In this document: in pieces, positions 47,580 to 56,686 of the stretch
How the letters are laid out: every line of letters starts with the position of its first letter
Numbering within the stretch: position 1 is the stretch's first letter
Assembly: GCF_001998865.1 (NCBI RefSeq)
Contig: NZ_CP019607.1
Coordinates: forward strand, 1,302,001-1,366,000
DNA length: 64,000 nt
Origin: Tessaracoccus flavescens
Lineage (GTDB): Bacteria; Actinomycetota; Actinomycetes; Propionibacteriales; Propionibacteriaceae
Direction of reading: 5' to 3'
Notes under the pieces: generated by a model
Database searches by the model: none
What the model saw: the letters and a program-made list of their open reading frames with translations, nothing else
Told to the model about the DNA's origin: nothing
Made by a program: the position numbers and the translations under genes

Positions 47580-48085
47580 AGCGATACACCTGATTCAATG
47601 AGGTGGGCCGAGGTGCGAAGAGATGCACGTCCTCGGCTGGAATGTGTCTTGACGGTGCCGGTGGTGACGCCCAGCTCCCGGGCGATCTCCTCGACGGACA
47701 GGTCCTCGAAGTACTGCAGCACCAGGACGGCGCGCTGCATGCGCGGCAACTCGTCGAGGGCCCGCACCAGGTCGATCCGGAGGGTGGACTGGGAATCGGG
47801 AGTCGGAGCGTCGGCGTGAGTCTCCGTTGGCTTCTCGTTGCGCCAGCTGAGCTTGCGCCACCAGGAGACGAAGGTGCGGTAGATGGTGGTGCGGACATAG
47901 GCCTCGAACTGGTGGTCGTTGCCGATCTCGTCGTAGCGCGTGTAGGTCTTCGACAGCGCAGTCTGGACGAGGTCCTCCGCATGTTGGGAGTCGCCGGTGA
48001 GGAGCCATGCGGCCCGCCACAGGTCACGACCGCGGCGGGTGACGAAAAGCTCGAAGCTGGTGGCCTCAGCCTCAAACTCGGACAC
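47576..48085 (-). CDS. SigE-family ECF RNA polymerase sigma factor
   Basis: A 169-residue sigma factor with region 2 (RDLWRAAWLLTGDSQHAEDLVQTAL) and region 4 (LPRMQRAVLVLQYFEDLSVEEIARELG, then TVKTHSSRGRASL). The GTG at 48085 has AAGGAGG 4 bases upstream, which decides the start against a longer open frame. It redirects RNA polymerase to a small regulon. It is followed directly by the membrane-anchored protein gene. Confidence 0.92.
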   Translation of the reverse strand: MSEFEAEATSFELFVTRRGRDLWRAAWLLTGDSQHAEDLVQTALSKTYTRYDEIGNDHQFEAYVRTTIYRTFVSWWRKLSWRNEKPTETHADAPTPDSQSTLRIDLVRALDELPRMQRAVLVLQYFEDLSVEEIARELGVTTGTVKTHSSRGRASLRTSAHLIESGVSL

Positions 48086-48194
48086 GGAACCTCCTTCGCG
48101 ACAGCCCGGGACGATGGACTGGCGCCCAGCATGCCGGACTACCCCGCGCAGGAACCGTGCTGTTCGCCACCCGCCGATGGCCGTGGTGCTCATG

Positions 48195-49259
48195 TCAGGC
48201 GTTCGGCTCTAGGGCGTCGATGTCGCGAGCCAAGTCCGCCGGGACGAGGTACTTCATCATCGAGCTTTCGCCGCGGTACTGGAAGCCGTCTTCGTCCGCG
48301 AGACTTTGCAGCAGGATCGACTCACCCCAGGGGGTGACGAGGTGGATGGAGTTCTGGTTGACCGATTCGCCCCCCTCCATCGGGGTGGAGTTGATGTCGA
48401 GAGACTCGGCGATCCGCTTGGCCAGTGCGCCGTCGATGATCGTCTTCTTCACGGTGTCGTGTGTCTTGCCGTGGCACATCCACCCGGCGTTGACGTCGTC
48501 GATGGGGCTGGCGAGCACATTGTGTTCCGGGCCAGGACAGCTGGCCACGAGGTTGATCACTTCACCGGGGACGGGAACCTTGGTGACGAAGCGCTGGTCG
48601 AGCCAGTGGCCGCGCACCTTGCTGGCGAATTCGGAACTGCCCTGCTTCGGCTTCCCGCTGCCGATGACGGGGGTGGAGTCCTGGTCGTCGCCCTCGATCA
48701 CGCGACGGGTGCCGTCGGGGTACACGAGCACCACGTGGAAGAACGAGGCCGCCTCCTGCGCGTTGCCGTCGGTGAGGGGAGGCAGGGCGAGGTAATCGCC
48801 GACGAGGGCGTCGACGTTCGTGATGAGGGGTTCGAGGGGGCCCACGGTGCCGTGGCCGTCAGGGGCCTCACCGCACAGCCAGGCTTCCACGGCGCCCTTG
48901 GTGATCTCCGGCTGATTCTCGGGCACACGGATGCCCTTCCCCTCGGCGTCGTAGCACGCGGCGGCGCCAGGCCTGCCGTCCGGGGCGGGATCGAAGCGCA
49001 TGGTCCCCACCGCGCCGGTGGCCGACGGGGAGCTCTCGGTGGCACTCGGAGTTGGGCTCGGGCTCTCATCGGTGGGCTCGGTCTCCGTGGCGGAAGGGCT
49101 CGGCGCCTGGGAGGAGGGGGTGGATTCGACGGACTGGGCCGACGTCGGGGTGGTCGGCGTCGGGGTGGCGGGCGCGGTGCTCTGGTTGCAGGCGGTGAGG
49201 CCGACGGCCAGAGTCGCGGCGGTAGCGGTGAGGGCAAAGGTCTTGAATGTCATGTTCAT
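48195..49259 (-). CDS. Lipoprotein paralogous to the sigma-operon membrane protein
   Basis: A 354-residue protein with a lipoprotein signal peptide (lipobox LTAC, Cys24), a Ser/Thr/Pro-rich linker and a globular domain. It shares GAVEAWLCGEAPDGHGTVGP and the surrounding pattern with the product at 46434-47579, so the two arose by duplication. It lies 110 bases upstream of the sigma gene on the same strand and may be part of the same system. No known family. Confidence 0.75.
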   Translation of the reverse strand: MNMTFKTFALTATAATLAVGLTACNQSTAPATPTPTTPTSAQSVESTPSSQAPSPSATETEPTDESPSPTPSATESSPSATGAVGTMRFDPAPDGRPGAAACYDAEGKGIRVPENQPEITKGAVEAWLCGEAPDGHGTVGPLEPLITNVDALVGDYLALPPLTDGNAQEAASFFHVVLVYPDGTRRVIEGDDQDSTPVIGSGKPKQGSSEFASKVRGHWLDQRFVTKVPVPGEVINLVASCPGPEHNVLASPIDDVNAGWMCHGKTHDTVKKTIIDGALAKRIAESLDINSTPMEGGESVNQNSIHLVTPWGESILLQSLADEDGFQYRGESSMMKYLVPADLARDIDALEPNA

Positions 49260-49365
49260 GCCCACTACCACGCCGCCAGCGACTGGCCCGGTTGACAAGG
49301 TGGCAGGAATTTTCTCCGGGGGCCTGTGGGCCATCAGGAGGCGGATCGCGCAGGGCCGCCCTACA

Positions 49366-49707
49366 TCAGTTTGAGAGCATGACGGGCCCGGGCCGTCCAG
49401 CCGGAAGATCGACCGTGTGCGTCGCTCCATCGATGGCTACGTCGAGGACCGCTCCAACGGCTTCACGCTCATGCCCGGCAACATCCACGAAGACATGCCG
49501 TTGGCCATCCTTCTCGATCGCACGCACCCACGCATTGTCAGGTACGGCGCTGCCGTCAAGGGACGCGGGCCGGGCCCGCTTCAGTAGTTCCTTGGGTCCG
49601 GATTGCATCCACTTGCCCAACTCGACCAGCGCCTGCTGCTGCAGGGGCGGGAGGGTCCCGTCAGCCCGCGGCCCCACATTGAGCAGAAGAGCCGGAAAAG
49701 TGCTCAA
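49366..49707 (-). pseudogene. C-terminal remnant of a GH29 alpha-L-fucosidase gene
   Basis: It begins FPALLLNVGPRADGTLPPLQ and continues ALVELGKWMQSG, the conserved end of the fucosidase catalytic domain, then a short beta domain. The first 300 or more residues, including the nucleophile, are absent. Not functional. Confidence 0.75.
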
Positions 49708-49734
49708 ATATCAGCCCGGCCCAGGAGCCGAGGC

Positions 49735-49962
49735 TCAGTCCTTGCGACCCCAGATCAGGTACGCGAGCGGCACGAGGCCGAAGCTGCTGACCACGGAGAG
49801 GGCGACGACCCAGGCCGGCTTTGGGCCGTTGACGTCGTTGTCGTCACGCTTGGCGATGTCGACCAGGGCGTAGGCCCGCATGGCGCCGTCGACAAGGCCG
49901 CCGATGCTGAGCAGCACCCGCACCGGCTTGGGAAGATTCTCGAACTTCTTGGACTTGCTCAT
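49735..49962 (-). CDS. Small membrane protein with a PLD-nuclease N-terminal-type domain
   Basis: A 75-residue protein with two hydrophobic segments and the pattern KPAWVVALSVVSSFGLVPLAYLIWGRKD, typical of the PLDc_N domain that also occurs at the start of cardiolipin synthases. Here it stands alone. GGAGG lies upstream of the ATG. Function unknown. Confidence 0.8.
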   Translation of the reverse strand: MSKSKKFENLPKPVRVLLSIGGLVDGAMRAYALVDIAKRDDNDVNGPKPAWVVALSVVSSFGLVPLAYLIWGRKD

Positions 49963-50071
49963 CGTTGTGCCTCCTGCCCCAAGACTAGACCCGCCCGACG
50001 GTCCGTGGCGGGCGGACGGCCTCGATGTGCCACCCACCTCCCCCGACTGGCCGACGCTGGGACAATCTCCC

Positions 50072-50416
50072 ATGGGAACCATCGACGAGTACCTCACCAC
50101 CCTCGACCCCGCCGATGCCGAGGTGGTCGGCCACGCCTACGACGTCGCACGCCGCGTCGTCCCGGAGGCGGAGCAGGGACTCGGCTACGGCATGCCTGCG
50201 CTCACCTACAAGGGCAAGTCCCTCCTGTCGGTGATGCGCACGAAACATCACTTCGGCATCTATCCGTTCAGCGCGAGAGTGGTCGAGATCAGCGAGGATC
50301 TCCTCGAGGGCGTCGACCACGCCAAGGGGTCGATCCGGTGCGCCCCCGGGTCCTTCCTGAGCAACGCGGCGCTTGCCGAACTCGTCTCGCGACGCAGGGA
50401 CGAGATCGACGGGTAG
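50072..50416 (+). CDS. DUF1801 family protein (YdhG-like)
   Basis: A 114-residue protein with the family pattern: MGTIDEYLTTLDP at the start, GLGYGMPALTYKGKSLLSV in the middle, and HFGIYPFSARVVEI then KGSIRC. Related to iron-chaperone-like Fra/YdhG proteins. ATG 50072 is the family-consistent start; the open frame upstream (from 49880) overlaps the divergent gene. Confidence 0.82.
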   Translation: MGTIDEYLTTLDPADAEVVGHAYDVARRVVPEAEQGLGYGMPALTYKGKSLLSVMRTKHHFGIYPFSARVVEISEDLLEGVDHAKGSIRCAPGSFLSNAALAELVSRRRDEIDG

Positions 50417-50425
50417 CCTCCGAGC

Positions 50426-51027
50426 ATGGATCCGGTCAGACACGTCAGCGACGACGAGCGGCGCGCCCGGCTCGGCCTGCGCCAGGGGCTCTTCGAGGCC
50501 GTCTCGACCGTCGAGGCCGCTGGCTCGCCACGCACGGCCCTGGCACCGTCGACGACGCGGCCTGGTGGATCGGCGCGACGAAGGCGGCCGTCCGCACGGC
50601 GCTCGCCGACGTGGAGGCGGTGCCGGTCTCGCTGGACTCCGGCTCGATCGGCGGGCTGCTGCCAGACGACATCGACCCGGTGCCGCCGCCCGAGTCATGG
50701 GTGACGCTGCTCCCGCTGCTCGACCCGGCCATCATGGGGTGGCGCGACCGCGACTTCCTGCTCGGCACCCATCGCGGGCGCCTGTTCGACTCCGTCGGCA
50801 ATGCCGGAACGACGGCTCTCGCCGACGGCAGGGTGGTCGGCGTGTGGGTGCAGGACGCGTCGGGCGAGGTCCGCATCTCCGAGCTCGAGCGGCTGGACGG
50901 GCCGACCCGGGCGCGCCTGGACGAGCGGGCCGCCGCCCTGACCGGATGGCTCGACGGCGACCGGGTGTTCTCCGTCTATCCATCGTCAGCCATGCAGGAG
51001 GCGCGCGGCGAACTCGGCGGGGCTTAG
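50426..51027 (+). pseudogene. Winged-helix (HTH_42/AlkZ-like) gene with an internal deletion
   Basis: The start MDPVRHVSDDERRARLGLRQ matches the family N-terminus. Near 50518 the frame changes and jumps to WLATHGPGTVDDAAWWIGAT, a segment normally far downstream, and continues to an intact C-terminus (LTGWLDGDRVFSVYPSSAM). Roughly half the usual length is missing. Confidence 0.7.
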
Positions 51028-51328
51028 TCGCCGACGGGCCGTCCGAGAGCGGTGACGGCGGCCAGGTCGGCGACGGTGAGTCCGCCGAGCGCGACCGCCA
51101 CCACCCGCGGTACGGGCGCCTTCTCCCGCAGCAGCAACCCAGCCGCGACCAGGTTCGCAGCCGCCCTCGCCAACAGCCAGCCGCGCTTCCTGCCTGCTCG
51201 GAGCAGCCCGGGGCGAGCGCCAGATCGGTGACCGCGACGACCCGGAGGGTCCGTTCGTCGGAGACGCCGGTCGCCTCCGCGACCGTCCGCGGGGCGGCGA
51301 GGAGCGCGACGCCGAGCACCGCCGTCAT
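51024..51328 (-). pseudogene. Small membrane protein gene with a frameshift
   Basis: The minus strand encodes TAVLGVALLAAPRTVAEATG to VAVTDLALAPG, then one base appears missing from a G run near 51210. The frame resumes LLRAGRKRGWLLARAAANLV to ALGRPVGD. Repaired, it would be about 100 residues with several hydrophobic helices. No family assigned. Confidence 0.55.
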
Positions 51329-51465
51329 CGCCCCCCGCGATGCGGGCCGAGCCTTCTGCGGAGGCGGAGTCCATGGGCCGCAGGCTACGCGAGCGACCGA
51401 CCGTCGCGACCCCGTTCGACAATCCTGTCGGCGCGACGCGGAGACCTGCTGCTAGCTTCAGGGCC

Positions 51466-52263
51466 ATGACCGAACGCCCCGTCAGCCCGCTGCTCGAGTT
51501 CGACCACGACCGCGAGGCCTTCATTTCCCCTTCGGCACTCATCACGCCGCGCGACGACGTGCCTAGGGCCTGCGTGCTCACCTGGTTCCGCGACGCCGCC
51601 GACCGCGCCGTGGAGGAGACCCACGGCAGGCGGATCATGCAACTGCGTTGGGAGGACGGCCCGCGCCCGGTCTACGAGATCAACCACGAGGGCCGCCAGG
51701 TGACGCTCGCGCCGATGCCCGTCGGTGCGGCGCCGGCCGCGAGCATGCTGGAGGAGCTGATCGCGCTCGGTTGTCGCTCGTTCATCGCCTGCGGGGGCGC
51801 CGGAGCGCTGCGCCCCGACCTGACGCTCGGACACCTCGTCCTGGTCACCTCCGCCCTGCGCGACGAGGGCGCGTCCCACCACTATCTGCCCCCGGCGCGG
51901 ACGCTCGACTCCGACCCGGTCGCCGTCGACGTGCTGCGCGCCACGCTCACCGACCTGAGCCTTCCGTTCGCCGAGGGGCGCGCCTGGACCACTGATGGGA
52001 TCTACCGCGAGACTCCCGGCAGGATCGCCGCCCGCGTCGAGGAAGGCTGCCTCACCGTCGACATGGAGGCCTCCGCGGTGGCCGCCGTCGCCCGGTTCCG
52101 CGGCGTCCCGCTCGCCCAGGTGCTCTACGGAGGCGACGACCTGACCGGCGAGGTCTGGGACGAGCGCGGCTGGCAGGACAACCACGAGGTGCGAGACCGC
52201 CTGATCCGCGTCGCAGCGACCGCCGCGCTGCGGCTGGAGGGTGCGACGGGTCAGGGTCGGTAG
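51466..52263 (+). CDS. Nucleoside phosphorylase (uridine phosphorylase-like)
   Basis: A 265-residue protein with the phosphorylase fold: phosphate-loop region FIACGGAGALRPDLTLGHLV, the substrate region TTDGIYRE and the C-terminal signature VDMEASAVAAVARF. It cleaves nucleosides to base and ribose-1-phosphate. ATG 51466 fits the conserved N-terminus. Its 3' end overlaps the convergent MFS gene by 13 bases. Confidence 0.87.
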   Translation: MTERPVSPLLEFDHDREAFISPSALITPRDDVPRACVLTWFRDAADRAVEETHGRRIMQLRWEDGPRPVYEINHEGRQVTLAPMPVGAAPAASMLEELIALGCRSFIACGGAGALRPDLTLGHLVLVTSALRDEGASHHYLPPARTLDSDPVAVDVLRATLTDLSLPFAEGRAWTTDGIYRETPGRIAARVEEGCLTVDMEASAVAAVARFRGVPLAQVLYGGDDLTGEVWDERGWQDNHEVRDRLIRVAATAALRLEGATGQGR

Positions 52264-53519
52264 CGCCTGAACGCGGGGAACGCGACGGCGACCACGGCGA
52301 TCCCGACCAGCACGAGCAGCCCGCCCCCGCCGGTGGCCCAGGCTGGCCCAACGACCTCCGACGCCGCGCCGTGCAGCACGTCGGCGACCCTCGGTCCGCC
52401 CGCGACGACGACGATGAACACGCCCTGGAGCCGGCCCCGGACGTCGTCATCGGCCGCGCTCAGCAGCATCGACTGACGGAAGGCCGCCGAGACCATGTCC
52501 GCTGCGCCGCCCACGACCAGCATGGCGAGGGAGGCCCCGAGCATCATCCGCGTGGCAAGGGGTGCCAGCCCGACCCACAGGCCGAGCAGGGCCATCGCCG
52601 TCCCCCAGACGCCGATCGAGACGAGCACCGCCATCCCGTGTCGGCGCACCCGCGACACCCAGCCGCTGAACACGCCGCCCAGCACCGCGCCGAGCGGCAT
52701 CGCGGCATAGAGGAGGGCGAACTCGACGCCTCCCTCCTCGGGTCCGCCGAACGCGACGTGCGCGATCTCCGGGTAGAGGGCGCGCGGCATGCCGAAGACC
52801 ATGGCGATCAGGTCGACCAGGAAGCTGAGCAGCAGGATCTTGTGCCAGGCCAGGTAGCGCAGGCCTTCGATGACGGAGCGCAGCCCCGGCGACCCCTTCG
52901 GGCTCTCGACGGGCAGCGGCGGCAGCTTGTAGACGGCGTAGAGCGTCGCGAGCAGCGTGACGGTGTCGATCAGGTAGAGCCACGAGTAGCCGAGCACAGG
53001 GATCAGCGCGCCGCCGACGAGCGGGCCGGCGATCGCCCCTGCCGACATCACTGTCATGTTCAGCGCGTTCGCGGCGGGTAGCTGAACCAGCGGGATCAGT
53101 TTGGGCAGGATGGCGGTGCGGGTCGGCTGGTTGACGGCGAAGAACGCCTGCTGCAGGGAGAAGAGACCGAGCAGCAGCCACACGTTGTTCAGCCCGAGGA
53201 AGGCCTGCACCCAGAACAGCGCAGAGGTGGCGACCAGGCCGAAGGTCGTGATCTCGAGCAGCCGCCTGCGGTCGACATGGTCGGCGAGCGCGCCGCCCCA
53301 CAGGCCGAAGACGATCAGCGGGACAAGGCCGAAGACGCCGGTGAGGCCGACCATCCCCGACGAGTCGGTGATGGCGTAGATCTGGGCGGGGACGGCGACG
53401 ACGGTGAGCTGGGCCCCGATCACCGTGACGATGTTGGCGACCCACAGCCTCCGGAAGTCGGGTTGGCGGAGCGGTCGGACGTCGGCGAAGACGCCGCGGA
53501 GCCGGTCTGCGAGGCTCAC
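52251..53519 (-). CDS. MFS transporter (drug or siderophore exporter type)
   Basis: A 422-residue protein with about twelve membrane helices and the cytoplasmic loop motif GGALADHVDRRRLLE between helices 2 and 3. The similarity pattern is of EntS/DHA3-type exporters (FFAVNQPTRTAILPKLIP). Substrate not predictable. Confidence 0.88.
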   Translation of the reverse strand: MSLADRLRGVFADVRPLRQPDFRRLWVANIVTVIGAQLTVVAVPAQIYAITDSSGMVGLTGVFGLVPLIVFGLWGGALADHVDRRRLLEITTFGLVATSALFWVQAFLGLNNVWLLLGLFSLQQAFFAVNQPTRTAILPKLIPLVQLPAANALNMTVMSAGAIAGPLVGGALIPVLGYSWLYLIDTVTLLATLYAVYKLPPLPVESPKGSPGLRSVIEGLRYLAWHKILLLSFLVDLIAMVFGMPRALYPEIAHVAFGGPEEGGVEFALLYAAMPLGAVLGGVFSGWVSRVRRHGMAVLVSIGVWGTAMALLGLWVGLAPLATRMMLGASLAMLVVGGAADMVSAAFRQSMLLSAADDDVRGRLQGVFIVVVAGGPRVADVLHGAASEVVGPAWATGGGGLLVLVGIAVVAVAFPAFRRYRP

Positions 53520-53552
53520 CGAGCGGAGGTGGGGTCGGGCATGGGTGTCAGG

Positions 53553-54101
53553 CTACCCCCGGTCGATCAGCCCGGCCTCGCACAGTCCTTTCCACTGCAG
53601 CACCGCCCAGGGGCTGATCAGGAACGGCGCGTTGTCGATGATCGCGTCCATCTCCAGGGCGGTGACCCACTGCAGGGCCGCGACCTCCTCCAGGTTCGGG
53701 CGCGCCTCGGGATCGGCCTCCAGGATCCACACCGGGCAGATCTCGTTCTCGACGATGCCGGAATCGTCGACGGCCCGGTAGCGGAAGTCGGGCAGCGCGA
53801 CCGCGAGAGCCGACGGGTCGACGTCGAAGCCGAGCTCGTCGCGGCCGTGCCGAACGATCGCCTCGACCGGGTCCTCGTCCGGCTGCGGGTGTCCGCAGAA
53901 CGCGTTTGTCCACACGCCCGGCCAGGTGCGCTTGGTGACGGCACGCCGCGAGAGGAGCCACCGACCGTCGGAGCGCCGGACGTGGCAGGAGAAGGCGCGG
54001 TGCAGCGGCGTCTGCGTGGTGTGGACCGTCGACCGCGCCGCCGTTCCGAGGACGCGGTTGTCGTCGTCGACGAGGATCACCTGGCGGTCGTCTGAGCTCA
54101 T
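53553..54101 (-). CDS. idi: Isopentenyl-diphosphate delta-isomerase (type I)
   Basis: A 182-residue Nudix-fold enzyme interconverting IPP and DMAPP. Catalytic Cys in NAFCGHP (about residue 67) and Glu in ENEICPVW are present, with the metal-binding His and Glu residues. Start ATG 54101 (MSSDDRQVILVDDD). Confidence 0.93.
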   Translation of the reverse strand: MSSDDRQVILVDDDNRVLGTAARSTVHTTQTPLHRAFSCHVRRSDGRWLLSRRAVTKRTWPGVWTNAFCGHPQPDEDPVEAIVRHGRDELGFDVDPSALAVALPDFRYRAVDDSGIVENEICPVWILEADPEARPNLEEVAALQWVTALEMDAIIDNAPFLISPWAVLQWKGLCEAGLIDRG

Positions 54102-54230
54102 GGGACTGGACCCTACCCATCGCGGCAAGCAGCGACGAGTCCGTCTTGCCTGCGCAACTGCACCTGCCACCCGCCGGGTGGCACCGCGCACCAGCCGTTG
54201 TCGCCGCTCCACCGCGCATAGGCTCGGGCC

Positions 54231-55021
54231 ATGAGCGTGCCGACGTCGAGCCTGCCCGGGCCCTCCCCCGTCCACTCCCTCGCGGGAATCGCGCGGCACG
54301 GGTTCCTCGGGCAGACGGGGCGGATGTGGCGCGAGCACGGTGACCTGTTCCGGCTTCGGCTCGGCATCGGCTCGATGGGCGCCCGCGACGACGACGGTCC
54401 GCGATGGGCGCGTCGCTGCTGCGCGACGAGTCGATCACGATGTTCTTCGCCGGCCACGAGACGACGGCCCGCACGATGACGGCCACCTGGGCCGCGCTGG
54501 CGGCGAACCAGGAGGTCGCGGCGCGGCTGCACGAGGAGCTGGATTCGGTGTTGGGCGACCGGGAGCCGACGGTCGATGACCTGAAGCGGCTGCCCTACAC
54601 GCTGCAGGTGGTCAAGGAGGTGCTCCGCCTGTGGCCCGCCGCACCGTTCTACGTGCGCGACGCCGTCGAGCCGGTCGACCTGCTCGGCACCCACCTCGAG
54701 CCGGGCACCCCTGTGATGCTCGCGCCGTACTGGACGCACCGTCACCCCGATTTCTGGGACCATCCCGAGCGCTTCGATCCCGACCGCTTCGCCCGCGGGG
54801 CCGAGGCGGCGCGCCATCCGCAGGCCTACCATCCGTTCGCCACCGGCGAGCGGGTCTGCATCGGCAACCACTTCTCGCTGCTCGAGTCGCACCTGTTGGT
54901 GGCGACCCTCGGTCGGCGCTGCTCCCCACGGCTGGCTCCCGGCCACCGGCCGGCCTGGGCGATGGAGGGCACGTTGAGCCCCGTCGGCGGCATGCCGATG
55001 CTCATCGAGCGACGAGGGTGA
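54231..55021 (+). pseudogene. Cytochrome P450 gene with an internal deletion
   Basis: The N-terminus (MSVPTSSLPGPSPVHSLAGI to LFRLRLGIG) is followed near 54375-54405 by a frame change directly into the I-helix motif (FFAGHETTARTMT). The ExxR motif (KEVLRLWP) and the heme-cysteine loop (FATGERVCIGN) follow. About 200 residues between the B and I helices are missing. The C-terminal half is open but could not form a working P450. Confidence 0.8.
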
Positions 55022-55059
55022 TGACTGGTCTGGCAGTCCCCTTGGATCGGACTGCGTCG

Positions 55060-55455
55060 TCAGGTTTCGGCCGGGCGTTCCCCGCCGATGGCACGCACCA
55101 GAAAGATCAGGCCCGCGCCACCGGCTGCGTAGGCAAGGACCGTGCCGGCAACCGCGGTTGCCTGCACATCGGTCGGCGAGACGAGACTCCACAGCGTGAG
55201 CCAGCTGAAGCCAAGCACGAGCACCGGCAGGGCACCCCGGAGCAGTCCTGAACGACGACGAGACACATCCAGGCAGATCATCAGTGGCAGGGCCAGCGGA
55301 ACAGCCAGGTCGTCGATCCACCCGAGAGCCGAAAAGACCACGACCGCGACCAGGAAAAGGACGGGCATGACCGCGCCGGTCCCGACATCGCCCTTACCAG
55401 GGGGCAAGGCGCGTAGTGGGGTGCGTCGTCCCATGGCGTCCTCGACTTCAGTCAC
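55060..55455 (-). CDS. Hypothetical membrane protein
   Basis: A 131-residue protein with four hydrophobic helices (MPVLFLVAVVVFSALGWI; VPLALPLMICL; LPVLVLGFSWLTLW; ATAVAGTVLAYAAGG). The start may instead be the ATG eight codons in. No family recognised. Confidence 0.6.
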   Translation of the reverse strand: MTEVEDAMGRRTPLRALPPGKGDVGTGAVMPVLFLVAVVVFSALGWIDDLAVPLALPLMICLDVSRRRSGLLRGALPVLVLGFSWLTLWSLVSPTDVQATAVAGTVLAYAAGGAGLIFLVRAIGGERPAET

Positions 55456-55493
55456 CGTGCAGTTCGAAGCGTAAAGCGACCATCGCCCGCCGG

Positions 55494-55874
55494 TCAGTAC
55501 CCCTCGTCGTCGGGCTCGGCGACGTCGCCGACGAGCAGTTCCTCGTCAGCCGTGTCGTCGTCCTCGGAGTACTCGTAGTCGGAGGTCGCGTTCGGGTCGG
55601 GCTCCTCCTGGGCGAGGTACTCGTCGATCGTCCCGCCCCCACCGGTGTCGTTGCGGGCACGCAGGGCCACGTCGACCGGGGTTTCGGGGTCCTCGGGGAC
55701 CCAGAAGGCCGGGTCGGCGCCGTCGTCGATCAACTCGTCGCTGCCGAGGTCCTCGGCCGTCACCTCGCCGTAGGGGTGGCTCTTATCGGCGATCTGCTCT
55801 GCGGTCAACGACTCGAGACCGTCAGGGTTTCCGTCCTCGAGGTCGAAGTCGAGTGCGTCCTTGTCTTCGCTCAT
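55494..55874 (-). CDS. DUF5709 family acidic protein
   Basis: A 126-residue, strongly acidic, probably disordered protein. TIDEYLAQEEPDP is the family signature. Function unknown. Confidence 0.82.
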   Translation of the reverse strand: MSEDKDALDFDLEDGNPDGLESLTAEQIADKSHPYGEVTAEDLGSDELIDDGADPAFWVPEDPETPVDVALRARNDTGGGGTIDEYLAQEEPDPNATSDYEYSEDDDTADEELLVGDVAEPDDEGY

Positions 55875-55928
55875 GGGTCAAGCCTGCTGCCACGGGCGGC
55901 CCCACGCAACGGATCGGGGCGAAAAGAT

Positions 55929-56573
55929 TCAGTCCGCGTTGATCCTGCGGGCGATGATCCGCATGCCCGCAGCGGCCAGGTCGGCCTCGATGGCCTCGGT
56001 GTTTCGGCTGTTCAGGCCGACCACCACCACGCTGGTGTCGAGGTTGCCGCGGTGCACGGCGAGGTGCTGGATGTTGGCCTGGTGCGCTGCGGTGATGCCG
56101 GTCAGCCTGCTCAGGCCGCCCGGCTCGTCCTTCGCCTCGATGGTGAGGCGGGTGCCGTGGTCGCGGAAACCGAGGATGTCGATGAACGCGTCGAGCAGGT
56201 CCGACTCGGTGATCACGCCGACCAGCTCATCGCCCGAAACGACGGGCAGCATCTCGATCTTCGCGTCGCGCATGATCGTCGCCGCCTCCTCGAGGAGCGC
56301 GTCGGGGGCGATCACGACGGGGGGACAGCTCATCACCTTCGCGACCTTCAGCTTCGAGATCAGGTAGGTGGCCTCCTGCGCGCTCAGCGTCGTGGCCTTC
56401 GACGGCGACGCGGCGGCGATGTCGTTGCGGGAGATCACTCCGACGACCCGGCTCCCCTCGACGACAGGGAGATGCCGGACTCCGTGCTCGTCCATCACCG
56501 ACTGCGCATCGGGGATCGAGCGGTCGGGGGCGACGGTGTACGGGTTGGCCGTCATCCGCTGCTTCACGAACAT
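55929..56573 (-). CDS. CBS domain pair with C-terminal ACT domain (AcuB-like)
   Basis: A 214-residue protein: CBS 1 (VKQRMTANPYTVAP to VGVISRNDI), CBS 2 (VMSCPPVVIAPDALLEEAA to GVITESDLLDAFI), then an ACT domain (RLTIEAKDEPGGLSRLTGI). CBS pairs bind adenine nucleotides and ACT domains small metabolites, so it is probably a metabolic sensor. ATG 56573 (MFVKQRM). It lies 113 bases after livF on the same strand and could share its transcript. Confidence 0.87.
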   Translation of the reverse strand: MFVKQRMTANPYTVAPDRSIPDAQSVMDEHGVRHLPVVEGSRVVGVISRNDIAAASPSKATTLSAQEATYLISKLKVAKVMSCPPVVIAPDALLEEAATIMRDAKIEMLPVVSGDELVGVITESDLLDAFIDILGFRDHGTRLTIEAKDEPGGLSRLTGITAAHQANIQHLAVHRGNLDTSVVVVGLNSRNTEAIEADLAAAGMRIIARRINAD

Positions 56574-56686
56574 CTCTGTTGCCCTCCAGTTTCCGCGCCT
56601 CACACCCTTGTTCGGCGCTCGGTGTCACCTAGCGACGACCCTAGCGTTCCGGTCCCCCGCGCGCCTGCCCGGGGGACACATACCCC

